This document shows, piece after piece, positions 1 through 10,027 of a DNA stretch of 21,057 nucleotides. Each line of letters begins with the position of its first letter. Positions within the stretch are counted from its first letter, which is position 1. Made by a program: the position numbers and the translations under genes. The notes under the pieces are model-generated. The model was not told the origin of the DNA. It did not search any database and saw only the letters and a program-made list of their open reading frames with translations. This DNA is from Azolla pinnata (Eukaryota; Streptophyta; Polypodiopsida; Salviniales; Salviniaceae). Location of the stretch: positions 2,284 to 23,340 of the forward strand of contig JBBBWG010007247.1 in NCBI GenBank assembly GCA_037176905.1, read 5' to 3'.

Positions 1-32
1 AGTTGAAGCGAAAAAAACAGAAAGGAAACTTG

Positions 33-95
33 AGAAGAAGAAGAAGAACAGAAGAAGAAGAAGAAGAAGAAGAAGAACAGAAGAACAGAAGAGCA
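33..95 (+). repeat. GAA/AAG-rich purine tract in the COX5b leader
   Basis: A broken (GAA)n microsatellite with a perfect (GAA)9 core at 51-77, upstream of the start codon at 212. If transcribed it is a purine-rich 5' leader. It is complementary to the (TTC)7 run at 256-276 that encodes the poly-Ser part of the presequence. Confidence 0.85.
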
Positions 96-97
96 GA

Positions 98-172
98 GAA
101 TTTTAGGGTTTCTGTCTTCCTCGAATTTTAGGGTTTCTGTCTTCCTCGAATTTTAGGGTTTCTGTCTTCCTC
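98..172 (+). repeat. 25-bp direct repeat, three copies, each with a telo-box
   Basis: Three head-to-tail 25-bp units (98-122, 123-147, 148-172), identical by eye, lie just upstream of the COX5b start codon. Each contains TAGGGTTT (104, 129, 154), and a fourth TAGGGTTT stands alone at 188-195. Identity of the copies suggests recent expansion. Confidence 0.9.
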
Positions 173-195
173 TGCAGAGAGGGCTTCTAGGGTTT
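104..195 (+). promoter_or_regulatory. Cluster of four telo-box motifs (TAGGGTTT)
   Basis: Motif starts are at 104, 129, 154 and 188, 17-108 nt upstream of the start codon. Telo-boxes (AAACCCTA on the other strand) are known near transcription starts of plant ribosomal-protein and other growth-linked genes. A role in COX5b expression is inference. Whether they sit in promoter or 5' UTR depends on a transcription start that I cannot see. Confidence 0.6.
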
Positions 196-211
196 CCTGC
201 GAGCGAGCACC

Positions 212-3200
212 ATGTGGAAATCCGCGAGCCGAACCCTACTCCGTCGTCTTCGATCTTCTTCTTCTTCTTCTTCTTCACCGTCATCGTCTTCATCTTCTTC
301 CTCTCCTTGCGCTCATGTGTCGCCCTCGCTCCTTCGTCGGCCTTGTTCCGTTCAATCCCCTCTCGGAGCTCCCCCTCTCATCAGCGACCCGCTCAGAGGC
401 GCTCCTTCTTCTCGCTCTCCTTCCTCTTCCTGGCGGTGGCTCTCCTCCGACGCCAAAAAGACAGACGAGGTTAAGGTCGTCGTTGACATCTCTGAAGGTA
501 TCCATTTCCTCACTCGCAGCGCGCATAAACGGAAAACAGGGCAAAGCTGCAATCTTTAACGCTTGCTAGTTTTGCATAGAATCCGCCAGATTTTTGCTTT
601 GGTTTTGCAAGCTCTCTTTTTTTTTTGATGCTTCGATCATATGCTTTTCTGCATTTTACAATAGATCAATGATATGATCTATCGTTTTGTTTTGTGAGTT
701 AAATCAAAGCTGATAATGAATGATCAATTGCGTGATCAATCGCCTTGTGATGTAATATCTAGTCTTGGGCCCAAATGTGGTAGGTTCATGATATCTAGAA
801 TGGCCGGAGATCATTCGATTCTTTTCTTATCTGCTTTACACAAAGTCCCAACACAGAGAATCATAGGCTTTGCACTTGTGGTTCACTTGGAGAAATAACA
901 TGGAGTTGAATATATGGACGACTTTTGTGGATGTGATGGTTGATCGATCAATCAATTTAGTAATTAATCCCATTATGATATATAAATCAAGACACGGGAT
1001 TTCTCCCCTCCACTTTGACTTCTACTCCCTCCTCCCCTAAACTGTGCAAGTATATATATTTTTATCATGTTCTTATTGATATAGGTGATTTTTTCATCCT
1101 CTTGGAGGCCTGTACCTCTGCCGGATATTTACAACTAACAAGTTAATAACAACTCTTTCTTGGAAAAAAATTTAAAGTAATGGAAGTTTGTATCTCAAAA
1201 TGTTGGCCATTTATTTCCTCGCTGTGCAAACTCATTTGTGGAAACATATATGCAGTTGGTATAAGTTCCAGATTTGATGATGTTTTGATCGATCCGTTCC
1301 TTGTATATATATCCATTATTGGAAGTTCTTAAAATGAAATTCGACCAACATGGATAGCAATTCCATTCTTCTATGTATATCCAGTGATGGAAACTTTTCA
1401 ACTGGAATTTGACATTCCATTGCAAATTGATTCTTTTTTGATATGTATATACATTTGAAGAAATTTTCTGCCTAGAATTTAGCCTTCCATTTCTTGTGTG
1501 TAATCTTAGCGTTCATGCCAAGTATATTGATGGTTTAGCAGATAGTGGCAAATTGGCTGAAGTCGATGATGATCTTGGCATCGCAACTGGTGTAGAGCTT
1601 CAAGAACTCTTGGCTGAGCGTCAGGTATACAAGAGATATTTCATTATGAAAGATAATACATTTGATTTTGATCATTTCTGATGTGAAAATATTGAATTCT
1701 TTGACTGGAACTGTGCACGTCTTTATTTTTTTGACAGGGCAAGAAGCTTTTTGACCTGGAACCTCCTCGAGGCCCTTTTGGAACCAAGGTACTTTGCTAT
1801 AACTGAAACCCTATTTGCTTTTGCATGGTTTCATCCTTTCAACACGATGTTGAAATGTGGGTTTTGTTTTCATTTATTGTCAAGTTTTTTGTGGCTTCTT
1901 TGTCTCTTGAGGATGCATCTTTTAATAGTGAGCCATATAGTTTTTTCCGTTTGTCAGAGCGTCCCATTTGCAGAGGATAGTTAAGGAAGCTCTCATTCTT
2001 CTGTAATTCTCTTCATTATTGGATAGTCAAGTGTTTGTATGTAATATTTTCTTGGAAGAAACGTGTTCCCACCAGAGTAGAAAGGAAACAAAACAATATT
2101 GTCTCTAAGAATATTATAGGCTTGAATTATAGAGAAGCTTCCCGGTAAAATTTATTCCGTATTTTGATAATTAATGTGTGGTAGGCACATTCAGGCTTGG
2201 AGGAAACATGTCCTTAGGAGAAGTGGAGAAAAGATGTATTGCTATTGAGAATATTTTAGGCTTGACACAACAGAAACTTCCAGGCCTATGTTTCTCTTCA
2301 ACACTAGCACCACAGAGAGAATTGAATAGACAATCTGTGATTTGATAGGGATCAGAGGATATCATAGCTATTTAAGTTCCCTGGTAAGCTTTGTGCTGCA
2401 ATATGGCCACATAATTAGAACGTGTACCCAGTACTTTTGGCAATTATTTTCCTCATGGTTGGCAGTTTAATCTCACTAATTTTATATGTTCTGTAATCAA
2501 TTGTCTGATATTGATTCCCTGTTTTATAGTTGATTTTTCTATTACTTTAATTAGAGAGACTGAAAATCCCGTTTTTGTATAATCTTGCTGACCTATATAC
2601 CGTCCATAGACAGATTTGAACCTTCATATTAATTTCCACCCGATTTCCTTTTGAACAATTTTAGATCACGTTCAGATTGCAAGTGTAATCTCATCAATTT
2701 TATGTGTAATATAATTTTGCCTGGTCTTGTGCAATCTGAAGTGTAATCTCATCAAATTTATGTGTACTATTTGCCTGGTTTTGTGCTTCTTTTTATTGTT
2801 GTCATATAGTAATTTTGAGTGAAAAGATGGAAATATCTGTTTATTCTAATATTGTTGACCTGTATGCTTTTTTGCTTTAATCAAGAGTAAGTCCACGATT
2901 GTTAGTGTTACCTGTTCCTCGGAAACTTGTAAATTTTCTATGGCCTTGATACAATATGGGTATTGTAAAGCCTAGGAATCATGCCTGACATTCCAATGTC
3001 TTCAACAGACCTGAAATATAGTGAAATGAAGTATCGATGTTTCATTAGTGTAACCATTGAAGAAGTAGAGCGTCCATGACTTCATTATACAGTCATTTTC
3101 CATTCCCTTGAACAAAAAGATGAACTGTTCTCACGAGGATATCTGGCTGAAAGTGCATTATGATTAGAAGCCCCTCAATAAGTTTATAGTACAAATCAAA

Positions 3201-5360
3201 CTAAATGCAACATTGCATTGTCGGTGTGGCTCATAGAAAATATCATTGGAGTTCATTTTGAGATTTTTTTGAGAACCAACGAGATATCACATGCAGTTGT
3301 AGCATGATATCACATTGCATGGTCGGTGTGGCTCATACGAAATGGCACTAGAATGTGGTCTGGGATTTGATACAAGAACTGAGAAGAACATTCATGTGTG
3401 ATAGTGTTGGTGATCACATATGCAGGTCTCTAAAGATGTTAAAGTTGAAAGTGTTTATACAAGGGTTTTTCTCTTGTTATGGATGGAAGGCTGAGTATAA
3501 GGAGATAGGAGCTCTGAAGGTGGGTGAGGTAGCACAATAATGAAGAAAATAATGAAGATTGAATTGGTACATACCTGTATAAGAGAAACAATTGTAGGAA
3601 GAGGAGGACATGGATGAAGAGGTGGTTGAGACTTTGCAATGAGTGTAGGAATGACTTGTAGGAGAGGCAGTAAATTCTGCAGTGAGAGAAGAAAACCAGT
3701 CTTCAGATTATGATAATGTGGTAGTGCCTGCTGATGTCATTTGTTCTTTAGTTTTGGGTAAGGAGAAGATGGTCCCTAGATGATGAATGATGAAATATCG
3801 ATGGTGAAGATGAAGATGTGCTTGTAATTTTAAACTTGAGATGATTTTTGAAGGTTGGGTGGAGATAGTATTCATCATTTTTTGGAGAAGTGAAATGATG
3901 GTGCCCTTTTCTGATATGGGGACGGTTGCTTGAGCTGGAAGAGACGTGCTCTAATGGTAATTACTCTCCATGTTATATTTAGCTAGAGAAAACATAAATG
4001 CACTTGTTATGAGGAAAGTTGAGCTGGCAAAATGATCGTTTAATTAGTAACATTAATGAAGTTATCCCAGGAGACTAGTATGCTTTCTGTTTGGTTCTTG
4101 GGGTGTAATTTGGTGTCGAGTTTGCCTTCAGATTTCATCTTGACGTCGATTTCCTTGATGTATTCCAGAGGATATGATTGAAATTATAATTTGTACCCAT
4201 TGGGTTGATCTGCTGTTGTGTATGGAAATGACTGCCAGTTCAAGGACTGTTTTCTACAAATAGAATGTGCAGAATGAAGATGACAGTCATGCAATTGATC
4301 TGATGGATGGGTGGTTCTTTGAAATGTGCGATTGATCCTTGTCATGAAGATGCTTGTGGAAGGGTGGTTTGAGAAAAATAGTTTATGATTGGATGTATTG
4401 ACATGATGTCTGTGCAATTTGGCTAGTTAAAGGCAGATGATCATGCAATTGACATGAATGAGAGTTAAGAGTTGCATTAAGCCCTGAGTTATTGGAAACT
4501 AGTGTTTACGGAATGGAAATGAATCAGTGGATTTGTCCAACACCATCAGTGCTGGTTTTCATGACAGAGCAATTTGTCAGTATTTATGTGTCCTTTGAGA
4601 GAGCTACACAATCGAATTGTCCACTTGAACTCTCAAATCAATCCATAAATTTCTGTTTTTGATTGTCTATCAACCATCACTCTTCTCTGTCTAGTTTCAG
4701 AAGTAAAATGCAACGTCTTAACTCATGCAGGAAAGTCCAGCTATTATCCAGTCACTCTATGATGAGCGTATTGTTGGCTGCTCGGGAGGAATCGGAGGTA
4801 TGTGCTCCTGAATTTGCTTTGCTATTGGTTTTCAGTTTTATATACTAGAATCTCATGCCTGTGATGTCTCTTTCGGTCATAGAGGATGAACATGATGTTG
4901 TGTGGTTCAAACTAAAGAAAGGGGAACGGTACGAGTGCACAGTCTGCACACAAGTATTCGAGGTAATGATCCAAAATTCTGAAATGCTTCCATATATTAG
5001 ATATTTTACCAGAGTACTGTTGTTGTCAAGCTTTTATTCTGTGATATGAGCATGTCCCTATGGTTCCCCTAAATGTTTTTACACCAATGTTCTGTCTGCA
5101 CACAAGTATTCGAGGTAGTGATCGAAAATTCTTGATTCTGCGTATTAGATATTTACCTGAGTGCATTTGTTGTAAAGATTTTATTCTGTGATACGAGCAT
5201 GTTCATATGGTTACACTGTCCTGCATAGGAGTATATATTTGGGAGATTTAGGAGTATACAGAAGGTAATGGATTGTGATGCAATTAAAAACTTGTCTTCA
5301 TTTATACAGCTTGAAGTGATTGGACCTGGTGGACCACCTGGGGGGCATCACCATCATTAG
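212..5360 (+). CDS. COX5B: Cytochrome c oxidase subunit 5b, mitochondrial (six exons)
   Basis: Nuclear-encoded peripheral subunit of respiratory complex IV, on the matrix side of the inner mitochondrial membrane. Exons read from frame and GT-AG sites: 212-497, 1542-1624, 1738-1788, 4731-4797, 4883-4962, 5310-5360; together 618 nt, 205 residues plus stop, and all phases close. Residues 1 to about 80 are an Arg- and Ser-rich mitochondrial presequence (poly-Ser about 15-31). The conserved core includes GPFGTK (135-140), IVGC (154-157), EDEHDVVWF (163-171), the CTVC pair (181-184) and LEVIGPGGPP (190-199). C157, H166, C181 and C184 fit the zinc site in its yeast-like Cys-His-Cys-Cys form. The protein is longer than typical plant forms, mainly in the presequence. 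Odd points: the segment before GKK reads DDLGIATG instead of the usual plant VMPIATG, and the tail is four His. ATG 212 opens the only frame that joins the core. Identification is firm; the exact exon 2 acceptor has a 3-nt ambiguity. Confidence 0.95.
1789..4730 (+). other. COX5b intron 3, 2.9 kb, repeat-scarred, no gene seen
   Basis: Non-coding stretch between exons 3 and 4, much longer than the other introns (85 to 1,044 nt). It holds several small internal duplications: an element around 2103-2145 repeated near 2243-2290, a tandem pair of about 50-59 bp at 2680-2787, and a pair around 3208-3240 and 3311-3343 sharing a GGTGTGGCTCATA core. No open frame here resembles a protein I recognise. 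These look like decayed insertions or local duplications. Confidence 0.6.
4939..5215 (+). repeat. Tandem duplication covering the 3' end of COX5b exon 5 and its donor
   Basis: The segment from about 4939 to 5063 recurs, diverged, at about 5090-5215. The copied part starts inside exon 5 at the CTVCTQVFE coding sequence, keeps the intact GAG|GT donor and continues into intron 5 (shared TTTTATTCTGTGATA and GAGCATGT). Period is roughly 150 bp. The second copy lies within intron 5, so the intron carries a decoy exon end. Confidence 0.85.
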
Positions 5361-5439
5361 AGGTCCTTCTCTTTTCCTGCTTCAAAGACCTTCCTTTGTT
5401 TCATTCCTTTTGACCATACACTTTTGTGCGATGAGGAGC

Positions 5440-5461
5440 AATAAACTATTCTAGCAATAAA
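5440..5461 (+). terminator. Two AATAAA polyadenylation signals after COX5b
   Basis: AATAAA occurs at 5440-5445 and 5456-5461, 80-100 nt past the stop codon at 5358-5360. The distance suits near-upstream elements of a plant mRNA 3' end. The motif is common by chance in AT-rich DNA, so this is a positional inference. Confidence 0.5.
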
Positions 5462-6303
5462 AATTTGAAATGTTCTTCCATTTTGTTTACTCTTTTGACT
5501 CCCTCCAGTTTTTTCTACAAATTTTGGAGGATCATAAATGCAGCTTTAACTGCTTTGTGGTTGAGGTTTTTACTAATGAATTCACATGGAAAAGATTGTT
5601 TTATCGTTGTGCACAATCGACTGATCACATACGCACCATTCAGTTTCAGAATTCCCGATTCTTTCATCAGGGAATGAATCGAGGCTCATGCTGTTTGTAC
5701 AAAACGTGCACACTTCCAGATGAGTGTAAAGCACACGAGAGGTGTTCTTTCCACACTCTTTGTATGAACTGCTTGATCCAGAGAAAAGATGATTTTGCAT
5801 ATAGAAAAATATAGAGGCTATACTCATGGTATATGCAATAATGGTTGTATGTAGAGGAGGTAGAACAAATTTGGGTTTATGGCAGCTTATGTAATATGGT
5901 GCTTGATTATCTGAATGTTTTGCCAAGGTTGTCTTTTTCGCTCTTTGATCTTCTACTCTTCTCTTTCGATCACTCTGAGCTGCAGAAATTAGTTGTGGGC
6001 TTTGTCATTTTCAAATGTAGTGCAAGTTCGTCTACTTCTTAGTTCGTCCATCGGATTTGTGCTATCTGTATCCGCTTAGAATGGGATTGAACAATCCCAA
6101 TGATTATGCTAGTACTTAGAAAGCACTAATCTTTTGCTCTGCTATTTGACGATGTTTAGTTTGGTGTCTAATTTCTAAGTTTCTAGTCCGCTATATTGCA
6201 GTTTCTAATGGTTGCTTAGAGTCGGAAAAGGACGATAGTATGCCAACGGCAGTCGACACATACCAAAATATCTGATGAAGGGTGAAGATTCCTTCTGGAT
6301 TTT
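5462..6303 (+). other. Intergenic stretch, no supported gene
   Basis: Overlapping frames of up to 114 codons exist on both strands, but their translations show no recognisable domain, no signal or membrane pattern and no codon bias setting one frame apart. I treat the stretch as downstream flank of COX5b. Confidence 0.5.
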
Positions 6304-6380
6304 GAATGGTTTAAGTGTGATTAACCTGTTGAATGGTTTAAGTGTGATTAACCTGTTGAATGGTTTAAGTGTGATTAACC
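6304..6380 (+). repeat. 27-bp tandem repeat, just under three copies
   Basis: Units start at 6304, 6331 and 6358 and are identical by eye over their overlap; the last is cut after GATTAACC. The length is a multiple of three, so on the minus strand it gives a repeated nonapeptide (RLITLKPFN) inside a 148-codon frame. I do not consider that frame a gene. Confidence 0.9.
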
Positions 6381-6486
6381 ACCCACGAGCGAGGGACTGA
6401 AGACGAATCCAAAATACTATCTCTGTACCATATACAATCCAAAACCCAAAGCTCAAAACCCAATACCCTAAGTTATACCTCGGAAG

Positions 6487-6567
6487 TTTGACAGATACGG
6501 ATCTGATGATAGAGAGCCTAGTCTCACAAAGAGAGCTTGACAAATATGGATTTGATGATAGAGAGCC
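6487..6567 (+). repeat. Direct repeat of 32 bp, two copies 49 bp apart
   Basis: Copies at 6487-6518 and 6536-6567 share the end GATGATAGAGAGCC and differ at a few positions. It lies next to the 27-bp array, which marks 6.3-6.6 kb as a small duplication-prone patch. Confidence 0.8.
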
Positions 6568-6572
6568 GTTCT

Positions 6573-6648
6573 GGCTTTTGGGCGTTGTGACCTTTCGGGG
6601 GGTGTCTTTGGCATTGTGACAAAATTTTATCGGTGAGGCATTGATAGG
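6573..6648 (+). repeat. Duplicated intergenic block, copy 1 (copy 2 near 9441-9493)
   Basis: GGCGTTGTGACCTTT followed by GCATTGATAGG occurs here (6581 and 6638) and again at 9449 and 9483 in the same order and orientation. A second shared string, CATAATCTCGA, follows both (6818 and 9546). In both places the block lies on the 3' side of a minus-strand LOR copy, which supports a segmental duplication. Confidence 0.65.
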
Positions 6649-6971
6649 CATTGATCAAATGTATTATCGACTTGTGCAAGGAACATCAGCGCGAGTGCAT
6701 GCAAGCTTAAGTGCATGGTTAAGGAGACCATCTCAATGGTTGGATGACTCTTCTAATGGGTTCATCACAATCTAACCTCGTTTAGAGTAATTGATCGGCA
6801 ATATCAGTAGATCCATGCATAATCTCGATTGATGATAGAAATCGAACACCAGTGCCCCCAGATAACATTAAAAGAAATGTATGAAAAACCTGCATTATTT
6901 TAGTTGAGGAGCGTGTCGCAGAGAAGGAAGTCAATAAACATACATCGTCCAGTGTTTCGGATCGATCTTTG

Positions 6972-6977
6972 TTTATT
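6972..6977 (-). terminator. Candidate polyadenylation signal for LOR-A
   Basis: TTTATT on the plus strand reads AATAAA on the minus strand, about 115 nt beyond the LOR-A stop. Called from position only. Confidence 0.4.
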
Positions 6978-7092
6978 CTCAATCTGTCTGATGCGATCCG
7001 ATGCTTGTCAACAATGCGGTCTGATGCAATCGAGATCGGAGCGAGCTCAATCCGGTTTCAACGTTTACGTGCGTTCTGCTCCTGTTCGTCTC

Positions 7093-7566
7093 TTAGGAAT
7101 CAGGAGCAGGAGTAGCTGTGCTCTGCTGCTGCTGCTGACGTTGTCTCTCGGAGATGATGTAGTGGGCACTGAGCAATACAACGATGAACGCTTGATCGAT
7201 GCCAGGTGAAATGTTCACCCTATAGTCGGGGCCGCATGAGAAACAACCGCATCCTGGAATCCAACTATCGGGATTGATCTTCGCCTGCAGTTGTCCCCAG
7301 AGTCAGGGTTTAGGATCATATAAGTGTGGCCAATAATAGCAAAAACTCCTTGCATCAGTTATGACTTGGTTACAAACGACCATTTAAAATCAACTCAAGC
7401 AATACATAACGATCCATCTATCATTCGACTAAAGTAATCGGAGGTGAAAATATCTATCTAATGAGGGGGTTGGTATCTCTACACTACACTTCCGTTGTTA
7501 CACCAAATCTGTGTGTTCCAATCCTCATGGGCTATGTTCCGGGGCCTAAGATTAGGATGTCAAATA

Positions 7567-7603
<37 letters not shown>

Positions 7604-8558
7604 CGCGTTACTTGTAAAATAAGAGAATCTTCTGAGTTCGGAGATTGTTTACCTCGGCGATCCTCTGATTCTGGCTGTCTAGAACCTGGAGACCGCTCCA
7701 GGAATCTGGTGCCCGTTCGAGCGTGTAATCCGGTGCACGATTGTCTTCGTCGAGCTCTTCATGGTCTTTGATGCTTACACCAAGAGGGGCTAGGAAGACA
7801 GACAGCTTCAGGCTCCATTGCAGATACTGTGCCTGTCTGATACTGAACAACAGCGATTCGCTGCGGTAAACATTGAACCGATTGCGCCAACTTGTTGCCT
7901 GTTCATATACATATATTTTTTCATTCCCGAAAGAAGATTCATGTTAATTGTTAAAGCAAAACCGCCGCGAATGATCGGAGCGCAAGAAATTATACAAAAA
8001 ATTACGCAGCCAAATCCACCACTTTTTTTTTTTTTTTCCGTTTCTCTCATTTTCCGCATTAAGATTCTACTATTAGTGAACTGGAAATCGCCAACAAACT
8101 AGATCTTAACTGCTAAGCAAAACTGCCCCTGAACGCCAGAAAAACAGACGAGAGATGTCAAGCAGAAGGAAGGACGACGTTCTGCAGAGACGACGAGGGC
8201 CATTTTAGGGAATACATTTATATGTACATACGTAAGTATAGATCGACGTACATGTACGTATCGATACATGTGCATATCTATATATATACGAGTGATATAC
8301 CTTGGGATGAATGCGGACGATGTCAGATCCGGCGATGGCATCTCGAAGGATCAAATCTCGGGAGCCAGAGGCAGGATCGATCGTGAATCTGGCCTCGCCA
8401 GCATCATCAGCATCAGCATCAGCATCTGCAGGAGTAGCTTTGATGTAATTGGAGCTAGCAGAGAAGCAGAAGCAAGGGTTGACCCACAGGGCCAACTTCG
8501 TGGGTTCTCGGGCGCAGTATGCAGAGTCTATCACTCCATCAGATCTGAGGGCTGCCAT
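7093..8558 (-). CDS. LURP-one-related (LOR) protein, three exons, complete (LOR-A)
   Basis: Exons on the minus strand: 8558-8301 (258 nt), 7898-7653 (246 nt), 7284-7093 (192 nt), all phase 0 with GT-AG borders, giving 231 residues plus a TAA stop. LOR proteins have the Tubby-C-like/scramblase fold; the founding Arabidopsis member, LURP1, acts in basal defence, and most paralogues have no known job. The match to the family runs throughout: GVIDSAYC (8-15, family VVDPKYCAP), the RDLILRDA strand (68-75), RFNVYR...LLFSIR (exon 2; family RWQVFR...LLYTVK), SLKLSVFL (family KTKLDVFL), and PGIDQAFIVVLL (195-206; family VDYAFI) forming the core hydrophobic C-terminal helix. Oddities: an Ala-Asp repeat at 44-52 in a surface loop position, a Cys-rich turn at the start of exon 3, and a poly-Gln tail near 218-222. 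ATG 8558 is the first in-frame start after the upstream microsatellite. Function is not predictable beyond the family. Confidence 0.85.
7570..7606 (+). repeat. (TTTC)n microsatellite in LOR-A intron 2
   Basis: About nine TTTC units lie inside intron 2 of LOR-A, some 46 nt from the exon 2 end. On the minus, transcribed strand it is a GAAA tract just after the donor. Confidence 0.9.
8205..8300 (+). repeat. TATG/TACG-rich low-complexity run at the LOR-A intron 1 donor
   Basis: Alternating purine-pyrimidine tetranucleotide DNA (GTACATACG, ATCGATACATG, TATATATACG) begins directly at the splice donor of LOR-A exon 1. It matches in composition, but not in sequence order, the larger array at the same place in LOR-B. 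Confidence 0.7.
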
Positions 8559-8583
8559 CGTCTTCTCCTTTGAGAAATCCGAT

Positions 8584-8588
8584 AATAC

Positions 8589-8621
<33 letters not shown>

Positions 8622-8910
8622 TATTACTAGATACATCTGCAAAGACTTTTTTCTTGAAAACAAAAGTCAATATGTATGGATGTGTGTGGAATATGTATAC
8701 TATGCCTACCCAGACACACATACATGCGTATATATGCACCTGGATAGATATATTGTGCATATTTATACATACACGCATACATACGTACGTACGTGCATAC
8801 GTATTCCTACATAAATCTTGACTTTTTTTAAACATACCTTGAGGTATATGCTGTATCATGTAAGCATATATATCTATGTATATGTATATGTATATGTATA
8901 TGCCGCGGGA
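8584..8910 (+). repeat. (CATATA)n and TATG-type microsatellites upstream of LOR-A
   Basis: A (CATATA)n run at 8588-8622, mixed CATA/TACG/GTAC tracts over 8690-8815 and a (TATATG)n run at 8875-8901. They sit in the presumed promoter or leader of LOR-A (start codon 8558). Frames through them give His-Thr-Tyr repeats only. Confidence 0.85.
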
Positions 8911-9440
8911 GAGATGGTTGATCCCTTGCTAAGGTTGTCAGGCAAGCCTGTTCTGATCTGGCGAGAAGACCTCTTGGCATGATTCGATCGAAGTGGAGAT
9001 AGGTGTGGAATCGATCCGGTCGAGCCAGCGAACCTCTCAACCTGGATGTTGCAACTGTATTTTTCGCATACATTTGGCCGATCGTATAATGCTCTCAACT
9101 CTTCATGGGATCCCAAATCCCCAGATAACAACACATCATCATGACGGTAGAAAATCGTGTTCTTTATTATATTATTATTTTGTCTCTCCAAAATTAGATG
9201 CTTCATTAGCAAAAATCATACACAAATGTTTCGGGTGGAAGTCTTTTACTTCAATTTACATGCCTCAAAAGCTGTTAACATCCGTTAGCAGGAGCTACAC
9301 AGTAGAAAATCAAGCACTGTTTGTTGCAATTACTTGGGTATTTGACATGCTCGGATTATTTTTAACTTTCTCAGTAAAATGCAATGCATTTTCAATAGCT
9401 TTCTGGCAAGTAGGCCTTCAATGATTCAATTACTCTTGGT
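8911..9440 (+). other. Intergenic stretch, no supported gene
   Basis: A 143-codon plus frame spans 8993-9424, but its translation resembles nothing I know. Part of the stretch (about 8955-9020) shows weak similarity to 11195-11340, for example GATCTGGCGAGAAGACCTCTT against GATTTGGCAAGAAACCCTCTT. That would fit an old duplication of LOR upstream flanks. Confidence 0.4.
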
Positions 9441-9563
9441 GGCCTTCCGGCGTTGTGACCTTTGATCAATCGTATCAGTAACGCATTGATAGGATAATCT
9501 CGACTCATCCAAAGTGATTGGTGGGCATAATGAAGCAGATTCACGCATAATCTCGACTCATGA
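9441..9563 (+). repeat. Duplicated intergenic block, copy 2
   Basis: Partner of the block at 6573-6648, with the same GGCGTTGTGACCTTT then GCATTGATAGG order. ATAATCTCGACTCAT follows and is itself doubled (9494-9508 and 9547-9561). It lies on the 3' side of LOR-B, as the first copy lies on the 3' side of LOR-A. Confidence 0.6.
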
Positions 9564-9693
9564 AGTCGGATCGCAATGCCAAATCTTGATTATTGTCATG
9601 TATGATCCTCGAAGGCTCTTCCTGATAGCTTGATTCCAAGATGTCATTGCGATCTTCGAAGGCTCTCGGAAGATCATCGACGCCGGAGCAGAA

Positions 9694-10012
9694 GATGTAT
9701 GTATGCATGCATGTACGTATGCATTCGTGTGCATATGTATAGCAGTTGCCGCGTACACATACGTATGTATGTATTTATGTATGCAAATGTATGTTGGTGT
9801 CGGTATGTACGTATGTATTTGTGTGCATATGTATTGCAGCTGTTGCGTACATAGACGTACGTATGTTCGTATCTGTATGTAGGTATGTATTCGTGAACGT
9901 ATGTATGCAGCAGCTGCGTACATATACGCATGTATGTACGTATGTTCGTATCTGGACGTAGGTATGTATTCGTGTGCGTATGTATGCAGCGGCTGCGTAC
10001 ATATACGGATTG
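9694..10012 (+). repeat. TATG-rich minisatellite at the LOR-B intron 1 donor, about four units
   Basis: A GTATGTATG background carries a recurring GCAG..GCGTAC core, with GCGTAC at 9751, 9845, 9916 and 9995 (spacings 94, 71, 79). The array ends about 14 nt from the donor of the LOR-B first exon, so it would occupy the start of intron 1 on the minus strand. The many overlapping frames of 70-200 codons here are repeat translation, not genes. Confidence 0.85.
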
Positions 10013-10027
10013 ATACGGATTTGATAC

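Noticed and set aside
212-559. Uninterrupted 115-codon frame as a complete small protein
   Set aside because: Its first 95 codons are COX5b exon 1. The reading past GAAG|GTATCC at 497 is intron.
3355-4417. Coding-looking scraps in COX5b intron 3 as a nested gene
   Set aside because: Frames are under 80 codons, on both strands, with no recognised motif. Decayed inserted DNA is more likely.
6205-6651. 148-codon minus-strand frame
   Set aside because: Its length is helped by the 27-bp in-frame triplication, and the rest shows no family resemblance.
8993-9424. 143-codon plus-strand frame
   Set aside because: No recognisable domain, no promoter or splice logic, and its composition looks like random AT-rich DNA.
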